In this document: positions 35,921 to 47,555 of the stretch, in pieces
Position numbering within the stretch: the first letter of the stretch is position 1
How the letters are laid out: every line of letters starts with the position of its first letter
DNA from: Poecilobothrus nobilitatus
Taxonomy: Eukaryota; Arthropoda; Insecta; Diptera; Dolichopodidae
Length of the DNA: 64,000 nt
Direction: 5' to 3'
Assembly (NCBI GenBank): GCA_947095535.1
Contig: OX352774.1
Coordinates: 263,845,843 to 263,909,842 of the forward strand
Program-made: the position numbers and the translations under genes
Notes under the pieces: generated by a model
Database searches by the model: none
What the model was told of the DNA's origin: nothing
What the model saw: only the letters and a program-made list of their open reading frames with translations

Positions 35921-38900
35921 AACTAAACTAAAACAAAAAGAAAATACGTAGGTTATGTTTTTGTTTGATTTTCGACAGATGTGAATTTAGGTCTTTCAAT
36001 TTAATAAACTTATGCCATTCATTTTTTCGGAAATTTTTTTTTTAGCACTGTCTCCACTGATCCAGTGCTTCGACAAATTTTTACCGAACAAAACAAATTC
36101 AAATGGTAGCAATGAATCCTGTATTATATATTAGTAAATTGTATATTTCTTAGAAGATAAATTCCTGAAGATAAATGAGGAAAAAAGTACTATCAAATTT
36201 GATAAAAATAAGATTTTGTTAACATTTTCGGGTGCATTTAAAGGCTACTCGAGGAGATTAATTTACTGAATAAACATATAATGGAGCAGAATGGCAAGAA
36301 TGATTAAAATTTTGATGTGTTTTGAAAATTGCATAAACTTTTAATAGAAAAAAATAAAAGAAATGATTTAAGTATGATACAACTTGATTAAAACATACAC
36401 AGATATTGTCAGTCTTACTTAGAATACCTTAATATCTTTTCTTTCTTCGAGTATTATTTTACCTAATTGCATCTATTACGTAATTTAACATGATTCTTTT
36501 TTTTCGAAAATGGTAATTTTATGTATGACTTTGTTTATTTTGGTATGATGTCGTATATTTGAATTTGTATTGCTTTTCTATATTTTTTTACCACGAGCGG
36601 CTCGTATAAACGTTACCAGTAATTAAAAAAAAAATATGACTTGTTGTTTTTTGTTCTTTTCTTACTGATATTTATTAAAAAATTCTATAGTATTTTGTTA
36701 TTTACTTTATTTTTCTTTTCTTTACACATTTTTTTTTTTTTTCTTTAACATTTGTTAATTTTATTTTGGGTGTTTTTGCAACCACATAATTTTATCATAT
36801 CACATATTTTTTCACTGTGAAAATTATCTTTGGAGTTTATTAGAAAGAATGAAAGAAAGAATAAAATAAAAAGAAATTGTAAACAAATACAGAAGAAAAG
36901 TGAGGTTCAAAAAAGAAAGAGTTCTGAAAGAAACTGAATTTAGGGTTTTTCCGAAAGAAAATTGTTAAGCATTCCACAGAATTTAAATATAATTTAAAAC
37001 ACTTTCTTAATTTATCTGTGAAAAAATCTGAAAAACAAAAAAAAAAAAAAAGAACAAATCAAAGCACTTATACCTTTTTTTTAATTCCTTTGTACTCCTT
37101 TAGTTTAAGAAAAATTTAAAAAAGTTAGTAGAAAAATCTTTTTTATTATTTTCACCATTTTCTACTCACCTCTGTTAAAAATAAAATAAAAAGTTCTATT
37201 ACAAAGGTGGGAAAAATAAATGAATGAGATTGGGTAAACAAATTAAATAAATGAAATTAACATGAAGAAGACTGATAGTGAAACAAAATAAAGCTGGTAT
37301 ATAAAAAATGGGAGGTGATGGGGGAGAAATGGTTATTACGAATTCTAAGGTGACGATTATAAAAAATAATGGTTAGAATACCACTTTTTTAGTAATTACA
37401 TTTACATATTTCGAATCAAATATGCATATATACAAAGTTTATCTACATACATTATATATATACAAGCATAGATCTAGGGAGAAAGAGAAAAGTTGTTTGT
37501 TAACTGAGAGTTAATTTTAAAACTGAGGTTTATTATATTATATAAATAAAGTCAAAGAAACAAGGAGAGAAAGACGAAAATGGAGTAAACGACAAAAAAG
37601 GGAAACAAAAGGGAAGAAGGTAAAGAAAAAACAGAAAGGTTTCACATTGTTGTCATACGAAATATGTGGGTTGTTATTCTCTACTAGATTTATAATGAGA
37701 TTGGGTGTTTTTTTAAATCAAATAAGTTGTATTGGGAGGTATAGAGTATGAAGTATGATTGTACTTAAGATATGTTTATATTATAATTATTATGAAACGG
37801 GAATAATATATATATACATATATTCATATTGTTTATATTATGTTATGTAAGGGTTAATTTTCGATGTTGAGAGTATATTTTTTTTTCTCTATATTTTATC
37901 TTTTATTCTAATTGAATAAATAAAAAGAAAAAAAAATTTTTTTTTTGTTTTATTTAAATCGCTTTATTTTCATAGCATTCCACTTTTTTTTTTCTTAAAT
38001 CTCAATGATACTGAAGATGGTTATGTTTTTTTTTATGATTTTTTTTTTTCTTATTGTATTTTTAATGAATAAAAAAGGAATGGAGTTATTTAATTAGATA
38101 GATAATGCCTTAAAAATGAAAACTTCTTTAGCAAAAAAAAAATAGAAAAGAGCTAAAAAAAAAATGAACTTTAAATGAATGAAAAATTCTTCTTATACCA
38201 TTTAAGTGTATATATAATATTTGTATCTTAAGAATGTATATTTGTATATATTAAAAATTTTCTTAAATTGTATAAGAAACAAAAAAACAAATATTAATTT
38301 TCAGCTTCAGATATATTTTCAGATTAATTTTTTCTTTTTTTCCTTTTTTTTTATTATTTCTGTTATAGTAGATAAAAATCTCTTGCTGAATCGTTTAAGA
38401 AATTAAATTATGTTAATTTTTTAAAATTAGTAATTTTCTTAAGAAAAAAAAAAAATAAATATAAATATATAGGAAAATAAAAAGGAAAAATAAAAGAAAA
38501 TTTTTAAAAATTTTATTTTATAATATTACAAGTTAATGGACTGATTTAAATATGTATATTTGTTGGTACTTGGTATATTATGTGTTGCTGAATTAAGAAA
38601 AAAACTTTCAGTTTATTTAAAAATATAATTTAAAGTTATGGAAAATAATTTCCAACAATTAAGATAAATTAAAGAATAATGAAATTGAAATAAAATAAGA
38701 GTAATAAAAAGAAAAACAAAATGAATAGTTATAATTATTAAAAGAAAAATTGAATGAAATGCATTAGAAGAAAAGTCAATGACCCTTTCAATGGTTGGTT
38801 TGTTGAACTAATTACATTTTTTTTTTTATGAAAAAACTTTTTTATTTTATCTTGTATATTTAAATTTTTTTTTTTTTTAAATTTTTAAAGTTGTATATTG

Positions 38901-40530
38901 TTTCCATTTAATAATTTCTTTTGAAATAATCACCGCAAAGAAAAAAAAAACCGAGAAGAAAACACAATTCTTGAATTATTATAATTAAATACTGAATTGG
39001 TTAGTACAAAAGAAATTTTATATTCAAAATTTGTATCTATAGACATTAGTACTTGTTATGTATTTAGACTTCGAATTAATGTTTTAAGATATGATATGAC
39101 TATTAGAGTATAAAAAGAGTATAGAATAAAAACATAACATTTTATATGAAATATATGCAGTTCATTATTTTTTAACTTTTATGTGCAATATTCTGATAAG
39201 TGAATTTCTTTGTATTTACATTTTATAACATCAATTGAATTTTCTTTTTTTTGCAACCTCAAAGTGCCAGTCTCAACAAACTAATTTCTTAAAATTTAAA
39301 CAAACATATTTATGAACAAGATACATTATCCTTTGCATTTTTATTTAATTTTACCGTAATGTGGAATCAAAATTTTACTAAATAGAGTTCCCCTCAGCTT
39401 GCAAACTTTTAATTTTCAGGAGGATAAGATTAAATTAAATTTGATGGAACCTCAGGTGCTTGTACACATTTTTATTAATATCTAATGTTTTGCAAATCCT
39501 TTAATTAAAAGACAATATAAGCAAAATTTGTTTACCTTCTTTAATGCTAAGACATTTTTTTTAAATACGTTTTAATAACAAAAATATAAAAATAAAAATT
39601 TTTTTTTCAAATAACTGTCAGTTTTTCCTATAACACTTATTTAAGGAAAAAAAAAAAAACATCAATAACAAAATATTCATCTTAGCTTAAAACAAAAAAA
39701 TAAATAAATGAAAGGAAAAACAAGAAAATCATTTTTATTTAAAGAATCAAACAGTAAAAACTAAAGATAAAATAAAAACAACAGTACAACACATCGAGAT
39801 GAAAAACTGTAAAAACTTTTTCCATATTTTCTGTCTTCATTTTTTTTCTATGATACATTAATCATGATTATTTGCATTACAAAAAAAAATTCCTTTACTT
39901 TGTTATCTATCTATCTCTTTCTGTCCTGTTTTTATTATTTTTTTTTTTGTTGTTTTTTCATTTGAGCTTATAAGTTGCACAGGTAATACTTTGTACATCA
40001 AGTACAATAAAAGTAAAAAACAAAAAAAACTTCTTAATAATACGATGACCTATGGTGCCAGGTAAATGCCATGTTGACTTTATATATTAGAAAACGAATA
40101 TAAATGGATAAAACAACAAGAAAATAATAACAACAATAAAAACAAGCAAAGGAAGAATTATGAAAGTTAGAAATATGTCATATCATTAAAATATGTGAAA
40201 GTGAAAAATGTAATTACGGAAATAATTTATGCAGAAAAAAAAAAAAAATTTCAAAACATAGTGAGAGAAAGAGAGTATAACAGTAAAATATCCTGACAAG
40301 CTTTAATGAATTTTTTTCTTCTGTTACTCACTCAGTCACTATAGTATGAGTGGAATGTTTATTTTTTTATAATAGTTTATACAGACATTATGAAAATGCA
40401 ATTTCGTCTATTATATATTCAGTTCTATTGTATTCATTTAAAAAATTTCATCCAGATTTTGGCATTAGTTGAGAAGAGTTAAGAGACTTTTAGTTAATGA
40501 TATAAATTTGAATAATGGAATGGTTATTTT
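35921..40530. other. AT-rich non-coding DNA with purine-rich patches
   Basis: About 4.6 kb without a supported gene. The region 36840-37640 holds several patches with almost only A and G on the plus strand, the strongest at 37552-37639. Poly-A and poly-T runs dominate the rest. Confidence 0.65.
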
Positions 40531-40859
40531 GTTTTTTTCCTTCCACTCCTATAAGGAGCATAGGGCATTCACTAAGTTATTTATTATTCATATTTGACTA
40601 AGCTTCAGTTTCGTGAATCATTTAATTTTATTAAGCCGTTGATTACTCGGTTGTAGCTATTGTAAAAGACTTAAGACATTCTTTCATTTCTACGCCATCT
40701 TATACAAGAATTATGGTTTATTTTATTATATAGCTATTACAATATGATATTAATTATAATTTATAAGACACAACATATATACTATGACCCAACCGGTGAT
40801 TGAACCCCAGATCTTTCGTATGAAAGGTTGGGTGCCTTAACCACTACACCATTGGCTAC
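40531..40859 (-). mobile_element. SINE-B copy, most complete
   Basis: On the minus strand it reads GCCAATGGTGTAGTGGTTAAG (A box; plus coordinates near 40834-40845), the B-box segment CTGGGGTTCAATCACC (near 40795-40810), then TATAATTAATATCATATTG, CATAATTCTTGTATAAGAT, GGCGTAGAAATGAAAG, CAATAGCTACAACCGAGTAA, GAAACTGAAGCTTAGTC, and an end with CTCCTTATAGGAGTGGAAGG and an A tail. GGTTGGGT and ACCCAACC (40826-40833 and 40787-40794) form a perfect 8-bp pairing around the B box. The body is about 330 bp and is the reference used here for the family. Confidence 0.85.
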
Positions 40860-42953
40860 ATAATGGAACGGTTATTAGCTTGCGGTATTTTTAGTTGAAA
40901 AATTTTGGATTTCAACCTCACTCATACATTATTCAAATAATTAATAAAATTATATAAAATAGTGTTAATAACCACATTCTAGAGGAATAGATTTCGAAAT
41001 TTTATCGACTTATTTATAACTATTGAAAAAATAAAAATAATAATGATATCAAAATTGTTAGAATTCGGTTTAAAACTTAACTGAGTCATGAAAACACGAA
41101 ATAATAAAGAAGTAAAAAACCTGAAAATTATTGTTGGGAGAACTGCTCTATTCTTTACGCTACACGGTTCTAGAGATACCGGAAATTAAAATTTTCAAAT
41201 TGTAGTTTAATAACAAAATTTTTATAGAACATGACAAGTTCGCTAGAATAAAGAGTTAGTAACCAACAATTTGTGATTACGATCACTCTTTATATTAATA
41301 TTTGAACCATTTTTTTCTGTTTGTTAGTTGTGAAATAATAAACTTTTATATTTAAATAAAAGTCTTAAAGCATGCTACATTCCGAACATATTTTTCTAAT
41401 ATTTGGAATTATTGTCATAATTTTTTGTAATCAACCAATGTCTTATAGTTAAACAGGACAATATATAATATTTTTATATCTATATATTTTTTTTTTCAAT
41501 CTAAAACTAAAAATGAGTGTTAGTCATTTAAAAAAAAAAAAGGAAAAGAAAAAATAAAAGTTTTGTAGTCCTGCTGTGTCAAATAATGCGGTTATAACAA
41601 GTCTAGTATGATACTTGTAAGTGTAAAGTACAGGATAATGTTATGTGTAAATATTGTGTTTAAAATAAAAAATAAAAAAAAAAAATAATAAAAAAAAAAT
41701 AAAATGTAAATAAAGTAAGATTTTTTTTTTTTTTGAACAAACACATATTTTTCTAACGGTAATTTGATACTTTACAGAAAATAAAGTTTTCCTCTATTTA
41801 CAGAGTACATACCATACCTTTTAAAATAATTAATTTTTCCTTTTCTTTTTTTCTTTTTGATGTTAAATTAAAAATAAAAAACAGAAAAAAAAAAAATGAA
41901 AAGAAAAGGAAAAAGACATGAATTTATTTTTTTTTTATTGTAGTTAAATTTTTTTAATAAGAAAATTGTTTAAGGTTTCTAGGTTTCAAAGTCTACTCAT
42001 ATTAAGGTTAATATTATCCTGTTTTAAAATAAGTGTTAAATAATTCAATTTTAAATTTAGAACACCATATACATAAGTATATAATAAAAATAATTATATA
42101 ACGGTATTATTTTTAATTGTTTAATACATTATTGTTTTGTATTTTTAATAAACAAAATATATAGGTATGTACTTAACATGTCTATATGTAATTATTGTAA
42201 TATAAATAATGTTAAAAAAATTATTTGAAGTAATACTTTATGATCTCTTTATCCCAGGTTTTTGTTTCTATTTCTTTTTGGTTTTGTATTTATGACCTGA
42301 CTGATGACTTTAATAAAAAACAATTATTATATTGCACTTAATTTAATTACAATGTAGAAAATTCTTTGTTTCCTTGAAAATTATACAAAAAAAAAACAAA
42401 ATGGTCGGATTACCTTAGGTTTAAACACTTTTTGCTGAAAATCTTTAGAATTTGAAAATAATTTTTGTACATATATATTTTAATTTCTACTTTTAACAAT
42501 TATTTAGAAATATAGTTTTTGTACAATCTAAAGTTATTATTGTAAAAATAGAACCTAAACTTATTTAATAGAATTTAGTAAGAAAATTTTTTTATTTATT
42601 TTAATTTGTAAATTGTCATTAAAAAAATAAATAATGTAAGAAAACAGTATCTAATGAATATTATATATTCATGGGAATTCTAAAGCTGTTATCATAATTT
42701 TGAGGGACACCAATTGAATATTTCTTTATTAGTATTTATCACATATGCGATGTGAACGCCACTTCAGTAAATTTCTTGAAATTTGTCTTTAGTAAATTAC
42801 TTTCAAAATAGAATCAATTTAGTTTGTAATGACAAAAAAAAATTATTTTAAAAGTAAACTGTAACTGAAATGGAAAATTATACAAATCCAGCAAAAAAAA
42901 GTTAAAACTCTAACAAAAATGAAAAGCAAAATTTTTATATATAGCCTGAAAGT
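40860..42953. other. AT-rich non-coding DNA, no gene seen
   Basis: No gene. A slightly richer patch at 41130-41300 loosely recalls 31840-32360 on the opposite strand. The stretch 41660-41720 is almost pure A and T in short runs. Confidence 0.6.
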
Positions 42954-43127
42954 TTTTTTTTTCTTTTTTTAATGCATTTCTCTGCTACATAAATGTGGAC
43001 AGGAACCTTTCCTGTTCAGGCGTGGCTGTAAATGTCATAAGGTGGAATAACTCTTACTACGTGTGTGGGATTCGAATGCTTACAGCGTATTTGATAAGTT
43101 TTTATCCACTAGATCACCGAGACCCCA
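42954..43127 (-). mobile_element. SINE-A copy
   Basis: On the minus strand: GGGTCTCGGTGATCTAGTGG, a damaged head, CTGTAAGCATTCGAATCCC with a short deletion just before the B box, CACACACGTAGTAAGAG, then CACGCCTGAACAGGAAAGG, GTCCACATTTATGTAGCAGA and GAAATGCATT, followed by an A-rich tail (T-rich 42954-42970 on plus). The plus-strand open frame at 42995-43180 is a translation of this SINE, not a gene. Confidence 0.85.
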
Positions 43128-44976
43128 GCCTGAAAATTATTTGTATTAAAATAAAAATTTTTATTAAATTTTATTTCTAGATAATATTACCAAGAAAATC
43201 TCTCTAGATGTATGTTTTTGAAACAAGGATAAGTGCTTTAAGATATTTTTTTTAAAAAATTTTATATTTATATAAAGCTAATACTATCTGATATCATTTC
43301 AAAGACATTATTTTTAATTTTCTTTTGTCGATTGAATATTTAAATTATTGTTCATTCATTTATTTTTTAATTTTCAATGAAACCATTTTTTATATTAAAT
43401 ATCTTACCCAAGAATATCTGAACATTACGTATTTTGTCATACAGACTTATAATTTTTAGATGACAGTTCATATAGTTTAATTTTTTAAAAACAAAGTTAA
43501 ATTGTAAAAGTAACCTGTATTTAATAATTTGTCCTACTAATAAATAAAATTATGAGAATTAATATCATACTATTAACAATAATTAATAATTTATATTAAA
43601 TTATTTTTTTTTCAACTAAACATTTTTAAATTGCCACAAATCGTTTAAAAAAATGTTTCTTTTGTGATAAGTATTATAAAGACATTTCTATAGAATTTTT
43701 TAAATAAAAATAATTTCACACTTATAAATATTTTTAATGAAAATCATATTCATTAATAAATAATTATTTAACGATTAAAAGAATTTGTCACTTTTAATAA
43801 TTAAGTTAATCATCAATTCACAATGACTCATTTTTAAATTTTTAGCTTTTTTTTTTTATTTAATCGCTTTCCCTGTTAAAATAAAATTAACTATTTTAAG
43901 TTTTAATAAGATTTAAACAAAAAATAAAAAAAACAAAAATTTAGAAATAAATATTTCTAATTAAAAATAGCACAAAAAAATATTAAATAAAGTTTTAAGT
44001 CAAACGAAAACTGTAAAACAAAAATACAAAAAAAAAAAAAAAACTACAGGATAAAATCCAATATGTAGAATCATCATATTTCATTATTATTTACTGCCTG
44101 TCACTTTAAATTTATTCCTATATATTCATTGAAAAATAAGAGAGAAATAACCAAAAAAACAACAAATCCACGAATGAAATAGAGGTATAACACAGGTATT
44201 CCATAAGATGAAAATTATGTGAAAGTAGTAAAAAATAAAAAACAATTTTTTTCAAAGTTTTTGGTTTCGTTAAAAACAAAAACGAATAAATTTTCATCAC
44301 TAAACCTTTAATATTTCGAGAGCACCTTTAACAAATATCCTGAATAAAAACACAAAATAAAAAAATTAAAATCTTAAATACACATAAAAATAATATATGT
44401 ACAGTTACGGATATGCAAATAAATACATATATAAATATATCATTTTAATTTTTCTGATCATTTTGATTTTTAATTTGGAATTATTTCGTTTTCTAATGTT
44501 TTTTTCTTAATATTCCAATCATTTTTTTCAGGCCACTAATTCTATAATACCTACAAACAGATTGGGTACCTACTATAAAATATAATATCTCAATTCCAAT
44601 ATAATATCCTAATCCTGATCCAATATCTGATAAATAAAGAAAAAATATAGAACGTAATATTCGGTGGTTTCCATAGCAGTTTAAACAGAAGACAGCTTAG
44701 ATTTAAGGTTAGTAATCAATTATAGTTGAAAAGCCAAACAAAAAATTAAAACGAAAAAAGGCATCTAAAGTGCCCTAATAAAAATATTGTAATTAATTTG
44801 GTTTTATATTATATTATTTATGATTAATTTCCAAACATGTAAGATTTTTGTAAAACTATAAATAAAAAATAAATAAATTTACTAGATTTAATTAAAAAAA
44901 AAAAAATATTTTTATATCCCTAAAAATATGCAAATTTTTAATGCATTTATTTTGTTGTTCATTAATTGTTATTTTT
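43128..44976. other. AT-rich non-coding DNA, no gene seen
   Basis: No gene or repeat family recognised. Confidence 0.65.
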
Positions 44977-45250
44977 TGGGGGCTTCGGTAGCCTAGTGGG
45001 TAGGCGTGTGGCATATTAACCGAAGGAGTGTGGGTTCGATCCCTGCACAGGTCGTAAGTGTTTTTTTCTTTACATACCCCCTTACGATCAAATATAATGT
45101 AAATATATAGTATATAATATAAACAAAATAAATAATATTAGTATAATTTAATAATAGTATAAAAACCTATAATGGCCTTAGTAGCCGATGGTTCAATAAT
45201 ATTGCATTACATTTATGTATGTAATATTAATATAAATAAATAAATAAATG
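44977..45250 (+). mobile_element. SINE-C copy with intact promoter boxes
   Basis: Head GGCTTCGGTAGCCTAGTGGG (A box) and GGTTCGATCC (B box, 45033-45042). CTTCGGT (44983-44989) pairs exactly with ACCGAAG (45019-45025). Downstream, TCGTAAG (45052-45058) pairs with CTTACGA (45081-45087). The body has AAATATAATGTAAATATATA, ATATAAACAAAATAAATAAT and AATGGCCTTAGTAGCCGATG, and ends in an AAAT-type tail (45226-45249). The tail type differs from the poly-A of SINE-A and SINE-B. Confidence 0.9.
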
Positions 45251-45488
45251 TTATTTTTTGTAAATATGTTTAATTTTTATTAATTTATAACATTTTTTTT
45301 CTCATTATTAACATATTTAAAAAGGTAACATAGTTTAACATATTAAAAAAAATTAATTACCTTAATGAAGGAACATTAGAGGTCGAATATGTGTTATAGG
45401 TTAATTATTAGGTCAAGTTATGCGATTTTTTTTTTGTTAATTGTTTTCTTTAGCATTTTATCTTTTTTTATTGTTAGTATGTATCATA

Positions 45489-45727
45489 GGGGCCTCGCTT
45501 TTCTAGTGGTTAAGCTTATTAACCAAGGCAGTGCGGGTTCAAATCCTGCACAGGTAGCAAGTGTTATTAATTGAAAACAAATCCTCTTTGCTACCAAATA
45601 TAGTGTAAATATATAATATATAACATAAACAAAATAAATAATATTAATGTATAATTTGATAATAGTATTCTACCTGTAATGGCCTTAGTAACTGATGGTT
45701 TAGTAGCTGATGATAATATTGCAATAT
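45489..45727 (+). mobile_element. SINE-C copy
   Basis: Head GGGGCCTCGCTTTTCTAGTGG with a good B box GGTTCAAATCC (45537-45547), then GGTAGCAA (45553-45560) pairing exactly with TTGCTACC (45588-45595). The body AAATATAGTGTAAATATATA, ATAAACAAAATAAATAATAT and AATGGCCTTAGTAACTGATG follows. It lies about 240 bp after another SINE-C in the same orientation. The open frame at 45389-45574 runs through this head and is not a gene. Confidence 0.9.
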
Positions 45728-47204
45728 CCATAGTTTCTTTTATATAAAAAAAACCAAAAATTGATATTTGATTTCATGCAAAAGAAAGCTAGCTAGCAAA
45801 TCGCCCAGTCACGTACCTTTATATTTTTCAATTTATAAGAGTTCTTTTTAAGTTTTGGGTTTCACACCGTGAAAATTAAATAATGGACATGAAAATTAAA
45901 CACAAATTAAGCAAAAAGCCATCAATTTTGCTTTTGACTTATTTAAATGTCAGATTATTTTGGAAACAATTTATCCCAATGTATGGGCGGTTTTCTTAAT
46001 CTTCAATGATTAAAAGGTTAAGAACCATTTATATTAGAGTAAAAATTAATCGTAACAAATAATTGTAGGAATTTTGACCAAGTGTGATTTTTCAATTAGC
46101 TCAGAATAAGGATATGACTTATTAATTAATATACTATTCAATATAGTTTTATAACACTAAAGTATTGGAATATTGAATTTGGAATATTGAATTTATGGAA
46201 TGTATGTAAATTCAAATTACTGAGTGTTTAATGCTTATCAAAAGAGTCATTATCTTTGTACAAGTCTTTTTTTTTTTTTAACTAACAGTTTTTTTCGTTA
46301 TAAAATATTTGTTAGTAATTGTACACATGATTCATTACAACAGTAGAGACTTTTCTAATTTTTTTTTTAAAGTTAAAAATGAATGAAAATAACGGTAAAC
46401 TTTTGCAAAAAACTTGGTGTTTTTTTATTTTGGTATTTTAATACAACTTAACATTCCTCTTTACTTCTACTGCCAATGTTTTTTTTTTTTTTAATATATG
46501 ATTTTTTTTCCACTTTGTTTGTTTATTCTATTTTATTTTAATTACGGTTATATGGAAAAGTTTCTTTTAATTTTTTTTTTAACTGTAAATAAGATGAAAA
46601 TTTCACAAACTTTCGCACAAAGTAAAAGTATCTGGAAATTTAACATGAGATTTTTTTTTTTAATTTTTTTTTTGTTCAAAATTTATTTTATAGTTTTTTC
46701 GTTTAAGTCGATTTTTTTTTCCTTCTAAAATTCTTGAACTGTCATATTTACATATCTATAAACATTGTTGTATACTTTACTTTACTTTGTTTTTTTTTTT
46801 TAATTTAATAAAGAACTACTTACAATTTAGTCTAAACATTTTTGTTTCTGAAAATTTCAATAGTAAAATTCAGATTGAATATCTACAACTATTTTAAGCT
46901 TTATCCAAAATTAAGATTTTAGGTTTAAATCATCAGAAGTCCATTCCCCACACCAATAATCACCAGCAAAAGTTGTAGAATATTAAATTTGTTTTAAGGA
47001 ATAATTAAAATTAATCCTTTGTAGATCAAGTCAAATGAAATAATTATAAATAATAATTGGAATTAAACAGAAAATATCTTTTCCATGTAAAATATAATGA
47101 AATAAATTATTACCGGCCCATTCAACTAGTACAATTTGACTAAAAACAATTCAACTGATAGCAATTAAAATTTTAAATTTTTAAAATATATGTTTGTTAA
47201 AAAA
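45728..47204. other. AT-rich non-coding DNA, no gene seen
   Basis: No gene. The frame at 46498-46728 is F/L/I-rich low-complexity sequence from T runs. Confidence 0.65.
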
Positions 47205-47555
47205 AAAAATTAGGGAGGATTTTTGGGTTGGCTACAAAATCAAGGTTTTAATAATTAGTTTAGCAGGGGTTTGAGGAATTTTTCCCTATATGTTCTTTGG
47301 TGTTGAAGTACATGTGTATATATAAAAAAATATTATTAGGTTGGGTTTTAGGATTGGCTGCAAAATCAGGGTATTTATTTTTTACAGAGAATTTATATAT
47401 TCGAATATGCGATATTCCGAATTAGGAGGAATTTTAGAGTTGGATTTTCGAAAAAGAGATTTGGGGGCAAAAGTCCGCACTGTTTTAAATTTTTTTTATG
47501 TTGAAATATGCCTATAAAAAATAATTAGGAAAGATGTTAGAGGTAAAATATAGAT
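47205..47555 (+). repeat. TTTTAGAGTTGG repeat array, about four units
   Basis: Unit starts are TTTTGGGTTGG at 47221, TTTTAGGATTGG near 47346, TTTTAGAGTTGG at 47432 and GTTAGAGG near 47536, so spacing varies from about 86 to 125 bp. Accessory strings CTACAAAATCA/CTGCAAAATCAGG and TGTTGAA-TA recur. The same family is at 22.9, 31.5 and 33.9 kb. Confidence 0.7.

Noticed and set aside
42995..43180. 61-codon plus-strand frame with cysteines
   Set aside because: It is the antisense translation of a SINE-A copy.
44977..45060. Possible functional tRNA gene with good A and B boxes
   Set aside because: No acceptor or anticodon arm fits a tRNA, and the sequence continues into a SINE-C body shared with other copies. 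The other tRNA-like heads in the window fail the same way.
45389..45574. 61-codon plus-strand frame
   Set aside because: Its C-terminal part is the SINE-C tRNA-like head and the rest is low-complexity.
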